From Kryptolebias marmoratus (lineage: Eukaryota > Chordata > Actinopteri > Cyprinodontiformes > Rivulidae), in assembly GCF_001649575.2 (NCBI RefSeq), contig NC_051436.1:5287238-5351237 (forward strand): 64,000 nt of DNA. The letters are read 5' to 3'. A program made the translations under genes and the position numbers. Under the pieces are notes generated by a model. The model had not been told where the DNA came from and did not search any database. It was given only the letters and a program-made list of their open reading frames with translations. Positions 1 to 12,979 of this stretch are shown here, one piece after another (the first letter of the stretch is position 1; every line of letters starts with the position of its first letter).

Positions 1-869
1 AACGACCTCCGTGTCCCATCGTTAGGAATCTGCTTTCACACCCACAGACTTACGAGGTACAACAAAGATGCCACAGCAAGGAGGAACCAAGACGACAGGT
101 CGGGTGGACCTCAAAGCACTTTACACTACATTCAGTTAGGCAACGATACCACTGCTTTTATTCAGAATAATAACATCTTAGGAGTACGGTTCTGCATTTT
201 AAATATTGTTTAAATACTAATTTGATTCCTCACTTAACCCGTTAAGACCAAGTTCTCATCTTTTTAAAGCACCTGATAGATTATTTTAGCCAAAAACATT
301 CATGAACATCAAAGTAAAGGTGATCATTTCTAACAGTGGTCGAAACGTTAAAGCTCTCCGAGCTTCTGTCTTTTATATAAATCTTCATAAAAAGTCACGT
401 TAGATGTTAACGGATCACTGACCTTAACCTGTAATAAATTATAGGTTGCATTACTCTAAAATCCCAGAGGAGGGCGACTGCAGCACACAGAGCGGGTCGT
501 CTGGAACATCAACTACCAGAACCTTAATTTGGTTTTATGTGGCTCAAAGCGGAGAAGAATCAAAACAAAAGAAACATTGAATCCATCTGAACCTTGTTAA
601 TATACTGTTTGAGAGAGCTTTAATATCATGCACAGTGCCCAGTCGGGTGTACTACAACCCTGAAAAAAAAAGGTCTACTTTTTGTACACAGGATGTGGGT
701 CCAGGGTGTGTTTTTGTACCTAATCTTTATGCTGTTTTACAGCTTTAAGGTTAAAACACAAGTTCTCCAATGAAAACAATTCCAGCTGCACGTGCCTGAG
801 CTGAGAGGAGATGGGGACGTTAAATTCAAGAATGTGGGACATTCCCTTGAGTTGTCAACTTAAATATAA

Positions 870-900
<31 letters not shown>

Positions 901-1083
901 ATTTATCCACTGTGCTCTGGGATATGTGTCCTTTGGAAACACACAAAGACCTATAAGAATGTTATATTTCCTTGTGATTAAATGCACATGTGTGTGTGAG
1001 ACCTTGATGGCAGCTCGTTCTGTTTTCTGTTCGCCAGTGTCTTTCAGCTACAAAAATAGAATAAATTAAAGGTCTACCAGTCG
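1..1083. other. Non-coding DNA, no gene seen
   Basis: AT-rich sequence without a supportable reading frame or splice pattern. It contains a (TG)n run at about 871-895. Whether it belongs to the flank or 3' UTR of a gene outside the window cannot be told. Confidence 0.5.
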
Positions 1084-1979
1084 TTGAAGGAATGCATATC
1101 GCCCGCCGCTGTTCATGCCAGACTTTAAAACTATCTTATGTTGAAAGGAGACAGAGTTGTAGCTGTCTGAGTCAAACTTCACGTTTTGGACGACTCTCAG
1201 CTCCATCAAATACGAGCTCAGTGTTTGTAAAACTGACTGACTTACAGCCGTTTTTGTGTTTGATAAGATCAGCTGGCTGTGGCGGCCATCTTAAATCGGG
1301 TCGGCTCTAAAAGCTCATCAGCTGCGGTCGGGCAACCAGTAGTTATTTCCTTGAAGTTTCTTTAAAACCCGTCCAGTGCTTCCTGATGTAAGCTGCTAAC
1401 AGACAGGGTTGACTCCGGAAGTAAAGGGGAACATTTTCAACAAAGGTCGTGCTAACAGCTATCTGTTAGTGCTCACGTTACGCGTTGAAGGTCAGTCTCA
1501 GCTACTACCACACCAGATTTTAGCTCAATATCTGTAAAACTGACTGGGTTGTAGCCATTTCTGTGTCTGCTGAGGCCGATTATCTGTGGCAGCCATCTTT
1601 AACTGGACTGATTCTAAAAGTTAATGAGATGTAGATGTCCAAACTATTCATGGATTTCTGAAATCCTCACCGTAATCTGTCCGGTGGTTCATGAAATAAT
1701 TTGCTAACAGACAGGAGTGGATGTGTCGCACGTGGAGCATGTACTGAGGATGACTCTCAGCTACTACCACACCAAACTGGAGCTAAATAGCTGCAAAACC
1801 GATTAAGGTGGAGTCTTTTTTGTGTTGGCTAATCTCAATTAGCTGGGAGTCGTTTACAACGCACGCTCCGACGTCATATTGCATGAGACTGCACGTTAAT
1901 TTCAAGGTTTGACCCAAAACGATTATTATTTTTTCTTCTAATCATCAGCTGAGACGGCAGGCGATATGCATTCCTTCAA
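1084..1979. mobile_element. Complete copy of a TIR-bounded element with internal roughly 300-bp repeats
   Basis: The left end TTGAAGGAATGCATATCGCC... (1084-1108) and the right end ...GCGATATGCATTCCTTCAA (1955-1979) are inverted repeats matching at 24 of 25 positions. Between them a block repeats three times, with anchor CTCAGCT at about 1196, 1497 and 1756: it reads CTCAGCTACTACCACACCA, GCTGTGGCGGCCATCTT and TTTGCTAACAGACA in order. There is no coding capacity, so it is probably non-autonomous. Partial relatives occur ten more times in this window. No clear target-site duplication was seen. Confidence 0.75.
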
Positions 1980-4900
1980 GGATTGCAAGGTCTTTCGTTT
2001 TTTACTGTCACTTTAAACCCTTTTGGGTCTTTTCTACTTCCCAGATTGTTATTTTTATTCCGTATTATGGGTCATCAGCTTCTCTTTTAACATTTCCCCC
2101 ATTTTTTTTTCTCCTCTCCCCTCTTGCAACACGACTCCCCGTTCCCCTCGGCCCCCGCTGTTATAAATTTCAGCCCCGCCGTCTTCGCCGCTCAATCATA
2201 AATCATAAGCTCTCTTCCTGTGCTGCCTGCTAAAACTGTTTTTACTTTTTTTTTTGTTTTAATGACACAATAGCCAGGACTTTATGTCCGAGAGCGAGAT
2301 GTTTAATATGAGTGTGTGTGTATCTTTAACCCCAGACTTTCCTGTGGTCCCCACCCCAGGCTGTGCTGCTGAGTGTGTCCAGAGCAACACACACACATGA
2401 ATATTCACACACTGGAACAGACAACACACCCTTACATGCACACGAAGAGGAAGTGACATGGTAAACGCACACACACTTCCACCCAAACTTCATTAGTTTT
2501 CTGCAGAAAGTCTTAGAGGTGCTCATTGAGGGAGGTTCTGCTTTCATTCACCACAGAGTAGCTGTTAACACGCCGCCCGCAGGTTTTATTCAGATATTTT
2601 ACTCCATGTCTGCAGACTGATGTTCACCTGGTGAAAAGAAAAGGAGAGACACAATCGTTAAGCTAAATATTCATCGTGGTAATCTTTATTCGTGAGCTTC
2701 TGAGCACTTTTTTCTGTTAAATTCAGGCTGGCTTCCCTTTCTTATTTCCCCCAAAGTGTTTGCAAAACTGTCACTCAGATGTATTAACCTATTACCTACC
2801 CGGGGTTTTCCGTTACTGCTGAATTTGATCATTTCTAAGCGACAAAGCTGGGTGCTCTATGTGAGATCGATTAAAGCGAGTGAAGCTTCAAAATGAGCAA
2901 ACCTGCGACAACTGGCCTACAAGTGTGTGCATCATAGCTCCACCTGCAGAAATTTGAAAACGATCTGAGACTTTACAGATGGTAAAACACAAAATAAAAG
3001 AGCAGTATTTGGATTAAATAAAAAACAGAAGGGTAAAAGTGTCACACAGAGGTCAGCTTGTGTTGCAGGTCACGCCTTTGGGTCCTGTGGTGGAAGTTTC
3101 ATGATACGGGGCTGAATACTTGCTGATTTTTACTCATCTTCAGAAGACTATAGAGGAGGACGATGGAATCAGAATCACGTTTTTAACACCAAAAGAGAAT
3201 TTATAAAGAAAGTGGAAAATATAAAAGGAGCACGTTTTTGACTCCAGTAAATATGCATTTCTAATCTAGTAGGTCATAATTGGGAACAAATATCTGAATA
3301 ATCTACTAAGAAGTAATAGAATTAATAAAAAAAGGTCAAATTGTATCACATGAGTGCTGTTTGTGGCTTGTTTCAGCAGTGATGATATCCTGAGAAGTTC
3401 TCATTCAGGCTTCTGTTGACATTTTGGACTATTTAAAGGAGCAGCGAGGAAACGTGTGTGTGTGTGTGTGTGTGTGTGTTTACACACATGCTTGTGTGTC
3501 ATATGTAATGGGTGTGTTTCCGTTGCTCGAGGACTTCCAGGGTCCCAGAGATAAAGCTGAATTCATGAAAGGAATGTCACATCAGGGGTTCTTTCCTGTC
3601 ACCTGACTCCGGCTCTTCCTGTGTCGAGTTTCCTGCGTCTGAACGAAGAAGGGCGTCCCCCCCACCCCTCCACCCCCACCCCCGATGGAGATGATGGAGG
3701 AGCTGCGTCGACCGGCCCGAGTCAGGGATCTCTCAAAGTGGATTTGCAGAATTCTTGAACTCCGACATGCTCTAAAGTAATAAATCTCAGCGTGCAAAAG
3801 TGGCAAAAGACAGATGCATGCGAACTATAAAAGAGGCAATAAGGAGGAGGGAGCAGGAGGTGATGGCAGGATCTGTATGGGGCCCCCTGGTTTTTGGTCA
3901 ACAAGGGGAGCTGTGCCAGGTAATGGCTTCCAGACACACACACACACACGTATACACTCTAATTTGATTTGGAAATCTGACAGGACTTGAAGACTGAGTG
4001 TATGTGAACATGTGTGTATACCTGAGGCATTTTCTTTCACATACTCAAGAGGTCTGGCTCCCTCTGTCCATGTGAGTTAGTCCCACTCTGTGTGTGTGTG
4101 TGTGTAAGCACTTGGGGTTAATGTATGCTTTCAATCACATCTCCAGTGGGGAGAAATCAGATCCCTGCAGGCTCGAGGAGGGCCTCGAGATCTAACAAAA
4201 ACACACACACACACACACGCGGACGTAAGAAAACAAAAAGAAGAGAAACCAGAACGCAGCACTTTCTAGTGAAACGGTCCAAGTTTCGTGGCTTAAGAGG
4301 AGTAGTTATGAGCCATCAGCGTCTTACCTGCAGCAGAGAGCAATCAGATCGATCTCAGTTTGGAGAATCAGAGAGAACTTCAGGCTAACGGCTAGTTAGC
4401 TGAGTCCAAAGTAGATTTCAGCCACCTGAAACAACTCAATGCATTGTGTAGTGATGTGACCAAACCTTCTGCAAAGGAAGTCAACAAAGTCTGATAGCTT
4501 TTATTACCTTATTTAGTTTTATTCCTAATGCTTTCTGTTCCTTGTCTCCTGGCCTGTTTGCTGTTGAGACTTTTGTTGAGGCGCACAGGTTTTCCTCCCT
4601 TCCATAAATCACTCAAAAGACTATTTAATCAACGGAGACGCTTAAAAGAAAAGAAAAAAAGAGCTGCGTAGGTAAGTTCAGCGTTCGTTTAAGTTTGGCC
4701 CGACACACCTGGCTGCTTCCTGCCTTTGTCTGCAACAAGCAGGGGGAGGAAAAGCAACGTAAAGGAAAGCAAAGAGTTAAAAAAGTGGGAAAGTGAATGT
4801 CAGATATGCAAAAAGAGAAGGAACGATGAAGACAGGAAGCGCTAATTAAACTGGTGGATGCGGAGGAGAGAGGGCAGCATGACTCAGTCAGGATAAAAAC

Positions 4901-5000
4901 ACTAAAATGCTCCACCCTCAGCCTCCAACTTTACACTCAGCTTCATCCCAGTGAGGTAAATCCACCAGCATTCCCCCCTCATGGGCTGTCATAGCCCTCC
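1980..5000. other. Upstream non-coding DNA with microsatellites
   Basis: No gene is supported. Open frames here run through GT/CA repeats or are shadows. (GT)n occurs at about 3453-3479 and 4088-4106, (CA)n at 3934-3950 and 4199-4218, and a C-rich run at 3656-3682. Confidence 0.5.
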
Positions 5001-5099
5001 CACTCCTGCAACTGGTTCATACAGTGTGTGTGTGTGTGTGTGCGTGTGTGGACACTTTTCCCTCTGACATTTGTTGCCAAAGCAGAAAGACGAAAAGTT

Positions 5100-5448
5100 T
5101 GGCTCCAGAGAGACAGAGCTGCAAATCTAAATCAGAACTCCACCGAGGAGGGGGAGAGAGACATAAGGAAGAGTGTTTTTTTTTTGTTTCTCTTGTATTT
5201 ATTTCTCACGGAGCTCTCGCTGCTGATTTGTGCAATCCAGTTTCGGGGGAAACTCGCCAAGAAGCTTGGAGGCGTTTCACGTTTTCGGGGGGATATTCAG
5301 AGGAGCATCCTCCCGTATCCAGCAGCAACAGTTTCCTCCTGTCCTCCTTCCATTCATCGTTCTCCCTGGAACCTGATTCGGAGTTTGCAGACTTCCAGAG
5401 TTTGGGAATATTTTCTGTTCTTCTGTCAGCCATAAAGCACTTAAAGTG
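5100..5448 (+). other. hspa12b: Possible 5' non-coding exon/promoter-proximal region of hspa12b
   Basis: A good donor (AAAGTG|GTGAGT) lies at 5448/5449. The next exon has an acceptor at 7066/7067 (CCCTGCAG|ACTC), 18 nt before the hspa12b start codon, so an upstream non-coding exon is needed. The segment before 5448 is the best donor-bearing candidate. Its left limit is not visible and was set arbitrarily at 5100. The short open frames here have no recognisable protein similarity. This is inference from splice signals only. Confidence 0.35.
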
Positions 5449-7084
5449 GTGAGTAAACTTTAACGGATAAAACTTTGACTGCTGATTGCTCTCTTGGGTC
5501 TCTGGGATGCAGAGAAATGAAATAAAACCTATTTTCCTTCTTTTTCCTTTGAGCTAAAAGGAAAAGCATTTTGCAGTATTTGTTCAATGAAGGCAACTTT
5601 TAAGAGTTATTCCAAAGTTTTCCATATAATCCAAACAAACTGAGAGCTCTATGAATAAAAAACAAAGTAGCTTTGGTCGATCTGTGGCTGATTTCAGGCT
5701 CAGAAGTAAAGAACGGAAAGGCTCAGATTTATAAATCAGCCGCAGCACATTGAGTTTGAAAGGATGATGAAGAAGAAAGAAAAACTGTTTCTCTCTGGTT
5801 TTATCATCAGATGACAACAGCCAGGAAGGAAAGCATCTCAGGCACTTTAAATAAACGCACATGAGTGCACAAAGTGACTTTTGCTTCTGTTATTCACAAG
5901 TGATTTGCTCCTGTAGTCCTGTAAGAGGAAGGAGATTTGTTTCATTTGCACCTGATGATCCCAGAACTACAACACAAAGACCCAGACCTCGTCCTCCGTC
6001 ATGAAACATCAGACGCACAAATCCGTTTTAAGGAGGACAACGTTCCCTGAAACGAGTAAAAATGAATAAACAACTCATATTATCACAAGGATGTGTGAAC
6101 ACAGCATGTAAATCAGTATCACTTGTTCTACGTAAATGATGAATGGAAGATATTTTGATCCGTATGTACAGTATATACACACAAAACTATCAAAATGCAA
6201 CGCAATTGTCATAAAAAATGCTCCGATTGTGTCTCATTCATTTCCTTTTTATGACTAATAAATGTTGTGTCCAAAATATATTAAACAATAAAGACACATA
6301 ACCTAAAGATATGAAATACTTAGCATAAATAGACATTTATGTTTTAGTTGGGGGGTTATGAGCATGTCTGAATTTTATAAATACCATAAATAATTGGAGA
6401 ACAAATGTCCTCCCCGAGTGATAAAAATGTGTTGTATATTTTTGAGCAGGCGATATCTATAAATCTGCGATCATGACCTAAAGCCGATCTGATTTGATCT
6501 GTTCATGGGTTTTTAGCGGTTGTATTAATAACACTCGTGCTGTTATAGACGGTTTTGGTCGAATCTCGAAAATAAATAAGAACATTGTGAGATCTGCTGG
6601 AGTTTGTATTCACTCGGTAACGTATAAATATTGGAATTTAAACATAGAGGCACTCATAGAAATCTGTTTTCCTCCATGTTTTGCATGAATTCTTTAACCC
6701 TCTCAGGCTCAAATTATGTTTTGGTAACAGGAAAAATCAGATTTTTGGTGAAATTATCATCTGAGTAAAATAGGGCTCATAAAATATGAATGAGGAGTAA
6801 TTAGGTATATCCAATTTGCTGTTGCAAATCTGCAACGTCTGCCTTGAGAGGGTTAAGCATGTATTTAGACGTGCATGTCCTCCCGCACGTCCATCGATGA
6901 GTGCTGCAGCACCCGGCGCACCCTTGCTTCTAACAGCCTTGAACAGGGGGGTGGAGGATGGCATTTCTTTTCCATTTTAAATAATTGAATTTGGTGAAAA
7001 CGGATCACACTTAGACCTGAATATTAAAGCACAAAGAGTTTTTGATGCGGGTGTGATTCCCTGCAGACTCTGGCTCCTGTAGAG

Positions 7085-10000
7085 ATGGCTGACAGGGCGC
7101 AGCCAGATCCCAACGACCTGCAGACACCAGGTAACACACACACACACACACATTTTGTCTCCTACGGCAACCTGGAACAAGCAACTCGCTTTCCTTTCGT
7201 TATCTTTTGGCGTGAGAGCACCCCGCTGACCTCTCCCGCTTGGGAATATTACTCACTTTAGATTCCAGTGGCATTCCAGTCATTCCTGTTTATCCCAATT
7301 ATGGAGACTCCTCTTCCAGAGGATCTCCAGGTCAAGTGTGGTTTTTTACCCTGACCTAACCTCAGCTGGAGGAGTACGGAACTGTCTTTTGTCACGATTA
7401 AGAAAAAACCAAAACAAAACCCAACTTTTCTCATCACTGACATCAACTCGGACAGACGTTTTGGTATTTCTGTTTAATTTGTGCGTGGAGTTCTTCCACC
7501 CTCATTTCTTATTCATGTTTCGACGCATTTTTGCAGGTGAGAATGTGTCCACGCCGTCTTCTCCCGCCACAGCCAGAAGTGACTGCAGCATCACGCCGCT
7601 CACGCCCTCGCCTTCGCCGGTAGCTGCAACACGCAGCCACTTACCACAGACACTCCCTCATTTCCGCTTTCTGCTCGCTTAACTTTATATAGAGCTTCCA
7701 GCTGTCATTAGTGGTTTATAATAAGACTTTAAATACACCTCTTACAGGGGAGAATATACCTAAAACGAAGAACTGAAAAGGGCAGAAAATGCAGAGCGGA
7801 CAAGTTGTCGCTAACTTTAGCAAGTTAGCTAATCTGCTTGCTCTTCTGAAAGCCCCTCATTAAATATATGAATTAAAGAAATTTCAAATACATTTCATTC
7901 CTTCTTAAGATACAGAAACAATCACCCGCAATAGTTTATTCACTCTGTGACGTTTCTAAATGTGAACAAATAATTTAAACTTTCTACTTTTGTAGCTAAA
8001 ACATGCTAACAGTAAGTTGTGCTAAGGCAACAACAAGCTAAAACACATTAACGATATATGTTTGCTCCTTTATTTATCATTTTTAAACTCCAATAACTTA
8101 TTTTTTGTTTGTTTTTTAGAGTCTACGATTTTAAAGTTAACGATTCACTCATTTAGCATGTTAATATACGCTAAGATTAATAGGGAATGTGAAGCTACAT
8201 TAAGGCTCTATCCACATTACTCAAAATATTACTTTAAAATAATATATTTTCTTTTTGTGTACATTATTTTAACAAAAACGCTGAACTGTCTAGGTTGTAC
8301 AAATGTTCACATTAACAACATATCAAAACAGAGAGTAAAAAATATTAATAACGCAGCTAAAAATTCTCCCAAAACTCTTTTTTTAAAAAAATAACATTTA
8401 GTTTCCTTCCTGTTTTTAACCATTTCAGCACATGATGAAAGTCTGAAGGCAACTGAATTAAAATAAAGAAAGACATGACCCAGAAAACAAAACAAGACAA
8501 ACAAACAAACAAAAAACAAACAGTAAAAACAGCTCCATTGTTGTTTGGGGTTTTTTGGAGGACAGTGAGCATCGTTTCCGAAAACCTTAATTTTTTCTGT
8601 CTGCATAGATCCCTACAAAACCCACTCATGGGTAGAAATAAAATATAAGGTCATTAGGTTTTTAGGAAATCAAATTACTAAAACTACTAACATAAAAGCC
8701 TAGTTTTATAAAACAAACAAATACATCAACAACAAAAAAAGAGCACCGTATCATCTTCTAATCTCTGCTTTGGTTTAGTTTGGCTGTATACTTGGACAAA
8801 AAAAAATCTAATTTGCTAGAAAATGGGAAAAAACTGAGGCAGAATAAGAGGGAAAAAATGGATTTTACCAGTTGAAGTTCAGTAATGCAGCCAAAGAATA
8901 AGATAAACAACATAAACCCAGAGGTCTGGACTGAATAATCACGTGTGATTCGTGCGTACAGATCACCCATTTTTGTTTCATAAACTAAAGAAAGTGAGAC
9001 TGGAAGTAGCTCATATACAAGATGGACTGAGTTAAGAGGCTAGTTTTACAGTTTAAATATAAAAAACATGACTTTGACGGTTAGGAAGACATAAAAGTGG
9101 AGAAATTTCAGTTTCTCAGAGAAGCATGTCTATATTATTTAAATATATATTCACAATATTTGCTCATAAACCAAAGTGTTTTGTGTTTACACAGAAACCT
9201 GTTTTCTTTCTTTGGTAGAGGGTGGAGGTCCGACCCAGGATGGCGTGTCCATTTTCCGTTGTCGTGGCGATAGACTTTGGGACGACCTCCAGTGGCTACG
9301 CGTTCAGCTTCATGGAGGACTCAGAGGCCATACACATGATGAAGTAAGGCTCTGATTGGATTTTCTGCCGTCGTGATCGCTTGTGTTAGTTTCCACGCCT
9401 GACCGTTTCTGTTGCCCAAACTCCGCCGCAGACGCTGGGAGGGCGGCGACCCCGGCGTGGCCAACCAGAAGAGCCCGACGTGCCTGCTGCTGACTCCCGA
9501 ACTGAGGTTCCACAGTTTTGGGTTCGCAGCGAGAGACTTCTACCACGACCTGGACCCGGAGGAGGCCCAGCACTGGCTTTACTTTGATAAATTTAAAATG
9601 AAGATCCACAGCACGAGCGTAAGCAACATATTTGACCAAAGCAGTCGCTTACGATGAGCAGAAAGTAACTCTGAGGTGCTGTTTTCTCTGCAGGACCTAA
9701 CGATGGAGACGGAGCTGGAAGCGGTTAATGGCCGGAAGGTCAGGGCGATCGAGGTGTTCGCGCACGCCCTCCACTTCTTCAGAGAGCACGCTCTGAAGGT
9801 AAGGCCTCGGACGCTGGTGCAGCACGGCACCACGACCGAAGAACCAGGGCTGCTGTGACGATTCGAGGTTCTGCTTTAGGAGGTGAAGGACCAGTCGTCG
9901 TTGGTGTTGGAGGGAGAGGAAATCAGATGGGTGATTACGGTCCCGGCTGTGTGGAGACAACCTGCCAAGCAGTTCATGAGAGAGGCCGCATACCTGGTAG

Positions 10001-12928
10001 GCAAAACACGCCGCCCACACATCGCTTGTGCTTTCAGGTCAGGTTGTGCTTTTCCTTAAATTAAAAGAAAATAGGTGCTTTCGTGTGGGAAGGTTTTCCT
10101 CCACAGCATTTCTGAAACTAATTGCTAATTCGTCATGACGCTGCTGTTTTCCTGTTTTTATTTTTTCACTTTCTTTTCTAATCTAAGTACTTCTGCCCAC
10201 TTTGTTCTACTTTAGCCGTTCATAAATCAAAATTGAGACCTTTAGTTCCTTCGTAAATATTTTCTTGAATAGAACAAACATGCTTCAGCGTAATTGCTGT
10301 ATTTTTGTATTTGGATGCTTCCTTTAGCTTCCAGCTAGCTTTTTGCTACTTTTGCATTTTTTTCACTCTTAGCTAGCCGTCTTCTTTTAGCTTTAACAGC
10401 TCAATTTCAGCTGCTGCTTCAGCAAACTTGTTAGTTTTTAGCTACCGTTCTGCTACTTTTAACTTTTAGCTAGCTTTTTTGCTACGTGCAGGTACCCCGT
10501 TTGCTGCTTTTAGCTAGCATTTTGCTCCTTTTAGCTAGTGTTTTGGCTCTGTTAGCGTTAACCACCAGGTTTCAGCTTCCTTGGCGAGTTTTAGCAGCCG
10601 TTCAGCGCTCAGAAAATGCACTTTCCTTATGTTTGTATTTACAAACATGCTGCAGTCATCCACTGTCCAGAGAAAACTGTGTATTTGTACCAACTGAATG
10701 GTACTTTGACTAACTTGTTCATTGTACAATTACCATAAAGCCAGTGTGAGTCTTCGTGTCGGGGAAACGGAGGTGACGGGAAAAAAAAGATAAAGTATGA
10801 GATGAAGTCTGATGAGTTTTCCCACGCAGGATCACTTTCACTACACACACATTACAGAACAGAACCTCTCTGTCTGAATGCCTTCCCACCAAAACACACA
10901 CCCTCTTTTGTGCATACAATAACCTGTAGGAAGAGACATATTCCTGTGAGAAAGTTCATGAACGTATGTGTCTGATTCTGCAGGACATTCGGAAAAACGG
11001 ACTTAGCCTCTGGTAAAGTCGTTATCCCTCGCCAGACTTCCTAAAACATGAAGTAATCAGCAGTTTTTTTTTTTCATCTGCTACCCGCTCACCTGGATGA
11101 GTACATTAAGAAGTCAAATGCATGCACACTGTTACATGCACGCTGATAACAAAAACACACACACACACTTAATGCTGGCTCCTGGCTTGAGGCTGTTGGG
11201 GCGTGTGCACTTCCTGCTGATGATGATGTCATTAGGAACGAACAATAAGGGAGACCGGCGTACAAACACAGGAAGTGGAGAGCAGACCCCCGCCCTGCAC
11301 GCACACACACACACACACACATTGTTATAGCCACTCAACTCCTCATGCATCAGGACCCGTACTCATTAAATCCATCATCCCGACAGAGAATCATTAAGGT
11401 TTTGTCGAGTTTCCATCTTGTTTTCATTTGTCACTCTGTGTTTATACGTCTTTCCACATGTTTATGCTGCACAGCTGTTCCTCAGCTCCACTTCTTCCTC
11501 ACTCGGACCCCAGAACTTGTCCTTAGCTCCGTCCAGTCACGAACCGAATCATTTCAAACACCTAAAAACCGACATTCGAAAACAGAAGCCGCTTCTCTTA
11601 TCGCCTGCCGCCAAAGGGAAAAAGGCGGGATTTGTTTTTACCTACGTTTGCATCTGCCTGTTAGCAAAATATCTCATAATTTAATGAAATTTGCACAAAG
11701 TAATAATCGTTACTAACCTTTTTACTGTTTGGAATTGACCAAATTCAAGATGGCTTGAATCACAACGATGGTTATAACTCAGTCGGTTTTACAGATATCG
11801 AGCTAAAGTTTGATGTGGTAGTAGCTGAGAGTCGCTCACAACTCATACTCTGAGTGTAACATTTCACAACATGTTAGAACAGTATTTTGAAGGTTATGTT
11901 GGGAAATGACAGTGGGAGCTGTCATTTCTCAACATAACTTGATCTGAGTCTAAAACTCTGGCTAAAATAACCGTAGCTTGTTTTCGTTCTTTGACAGCAT
12001 TTAAAATTTAACCTTTTTATTAAAAAACTAATTCGTTGTTGTTGGGGTTTCTAGAGCACAAACTGATGGTGGGCGTGCATGAAACTGAATGAAAAGCTCC
12101 GTATCTTCTGTCTACATCGGGGGGCAATCCTGGTCCTCAGGGCCACCATCCTGCATGTTTTACTTGTTTCTCTGCTCCAACACACCTGTTTTAAATCAAT
12201 GGGTGATTAACAGGCTTCTGCAGAACATGAAGAGGTGATTTAACCACTGAATCAGGTGTGTTGGAGCAGAGAAACAAGTAACACAAGTGGGATGGTGGCC
12301 CTCCAGGACCAGGATTGGAGACCCCTGGTCTACATAGATTCACCAAAATCCATTCCATTTTTTTCTCACAGAGACGAAATCTTTATCTAATTATGTCAAT
12401 GTCAGTTTTATTTAAATGTGTGTGTAGCACATTTAAAACAACAGTAGTTGACCAAAGTGCTTCACAATTTACGCCAACCATCAAACATAGAACAAGATTA
12501 AAGCAAAACAAATTAAAAACACAGAAATATAAACAGTAAACGGAAAACAAGTTGAGTAAAAGTATCATAAAAACATGATTCAAACTGTATTAAAAGCCAG
12601 TGAAAACAGATGTGTTTTTAAAAGAGATTTAAAAAAAGGAAGGTTGTTCCAGAGAAAAAAGCCCTAATTATTCAAACTGAGCCACACAGTTGAGGTGCTT
12701 CGCCGTGTTCGTGGAGTCTGTAAAGTTTTTGCTGTGTCCTTCAGGCTGGTCTGGTGTCTCCCGACTGTCCTGAGCAGCTCCTCATCGCTCTGGAGCCCGA
12801 GGCCGCGTCCATCTACTGTCGGAAGCTCCGCCTCCACCAGGTGATCGACCTGAGCGTGCAGCTAATCCCAAACGGCCTGGATCTGGACGGGTCCCGGGCC
12901 TTTGACTCCAGCTTCAGACAAGGTACAG

Positions 12929-12979
<51 letters not shown>

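Noticed and set aside
5024..5452. Two overlapping open frames of 135-142 codons upstream of hspa12b
   Set aside because: Both begin in a (GT)n tract and have no family features; a non-coding exon is the better reading of this region.
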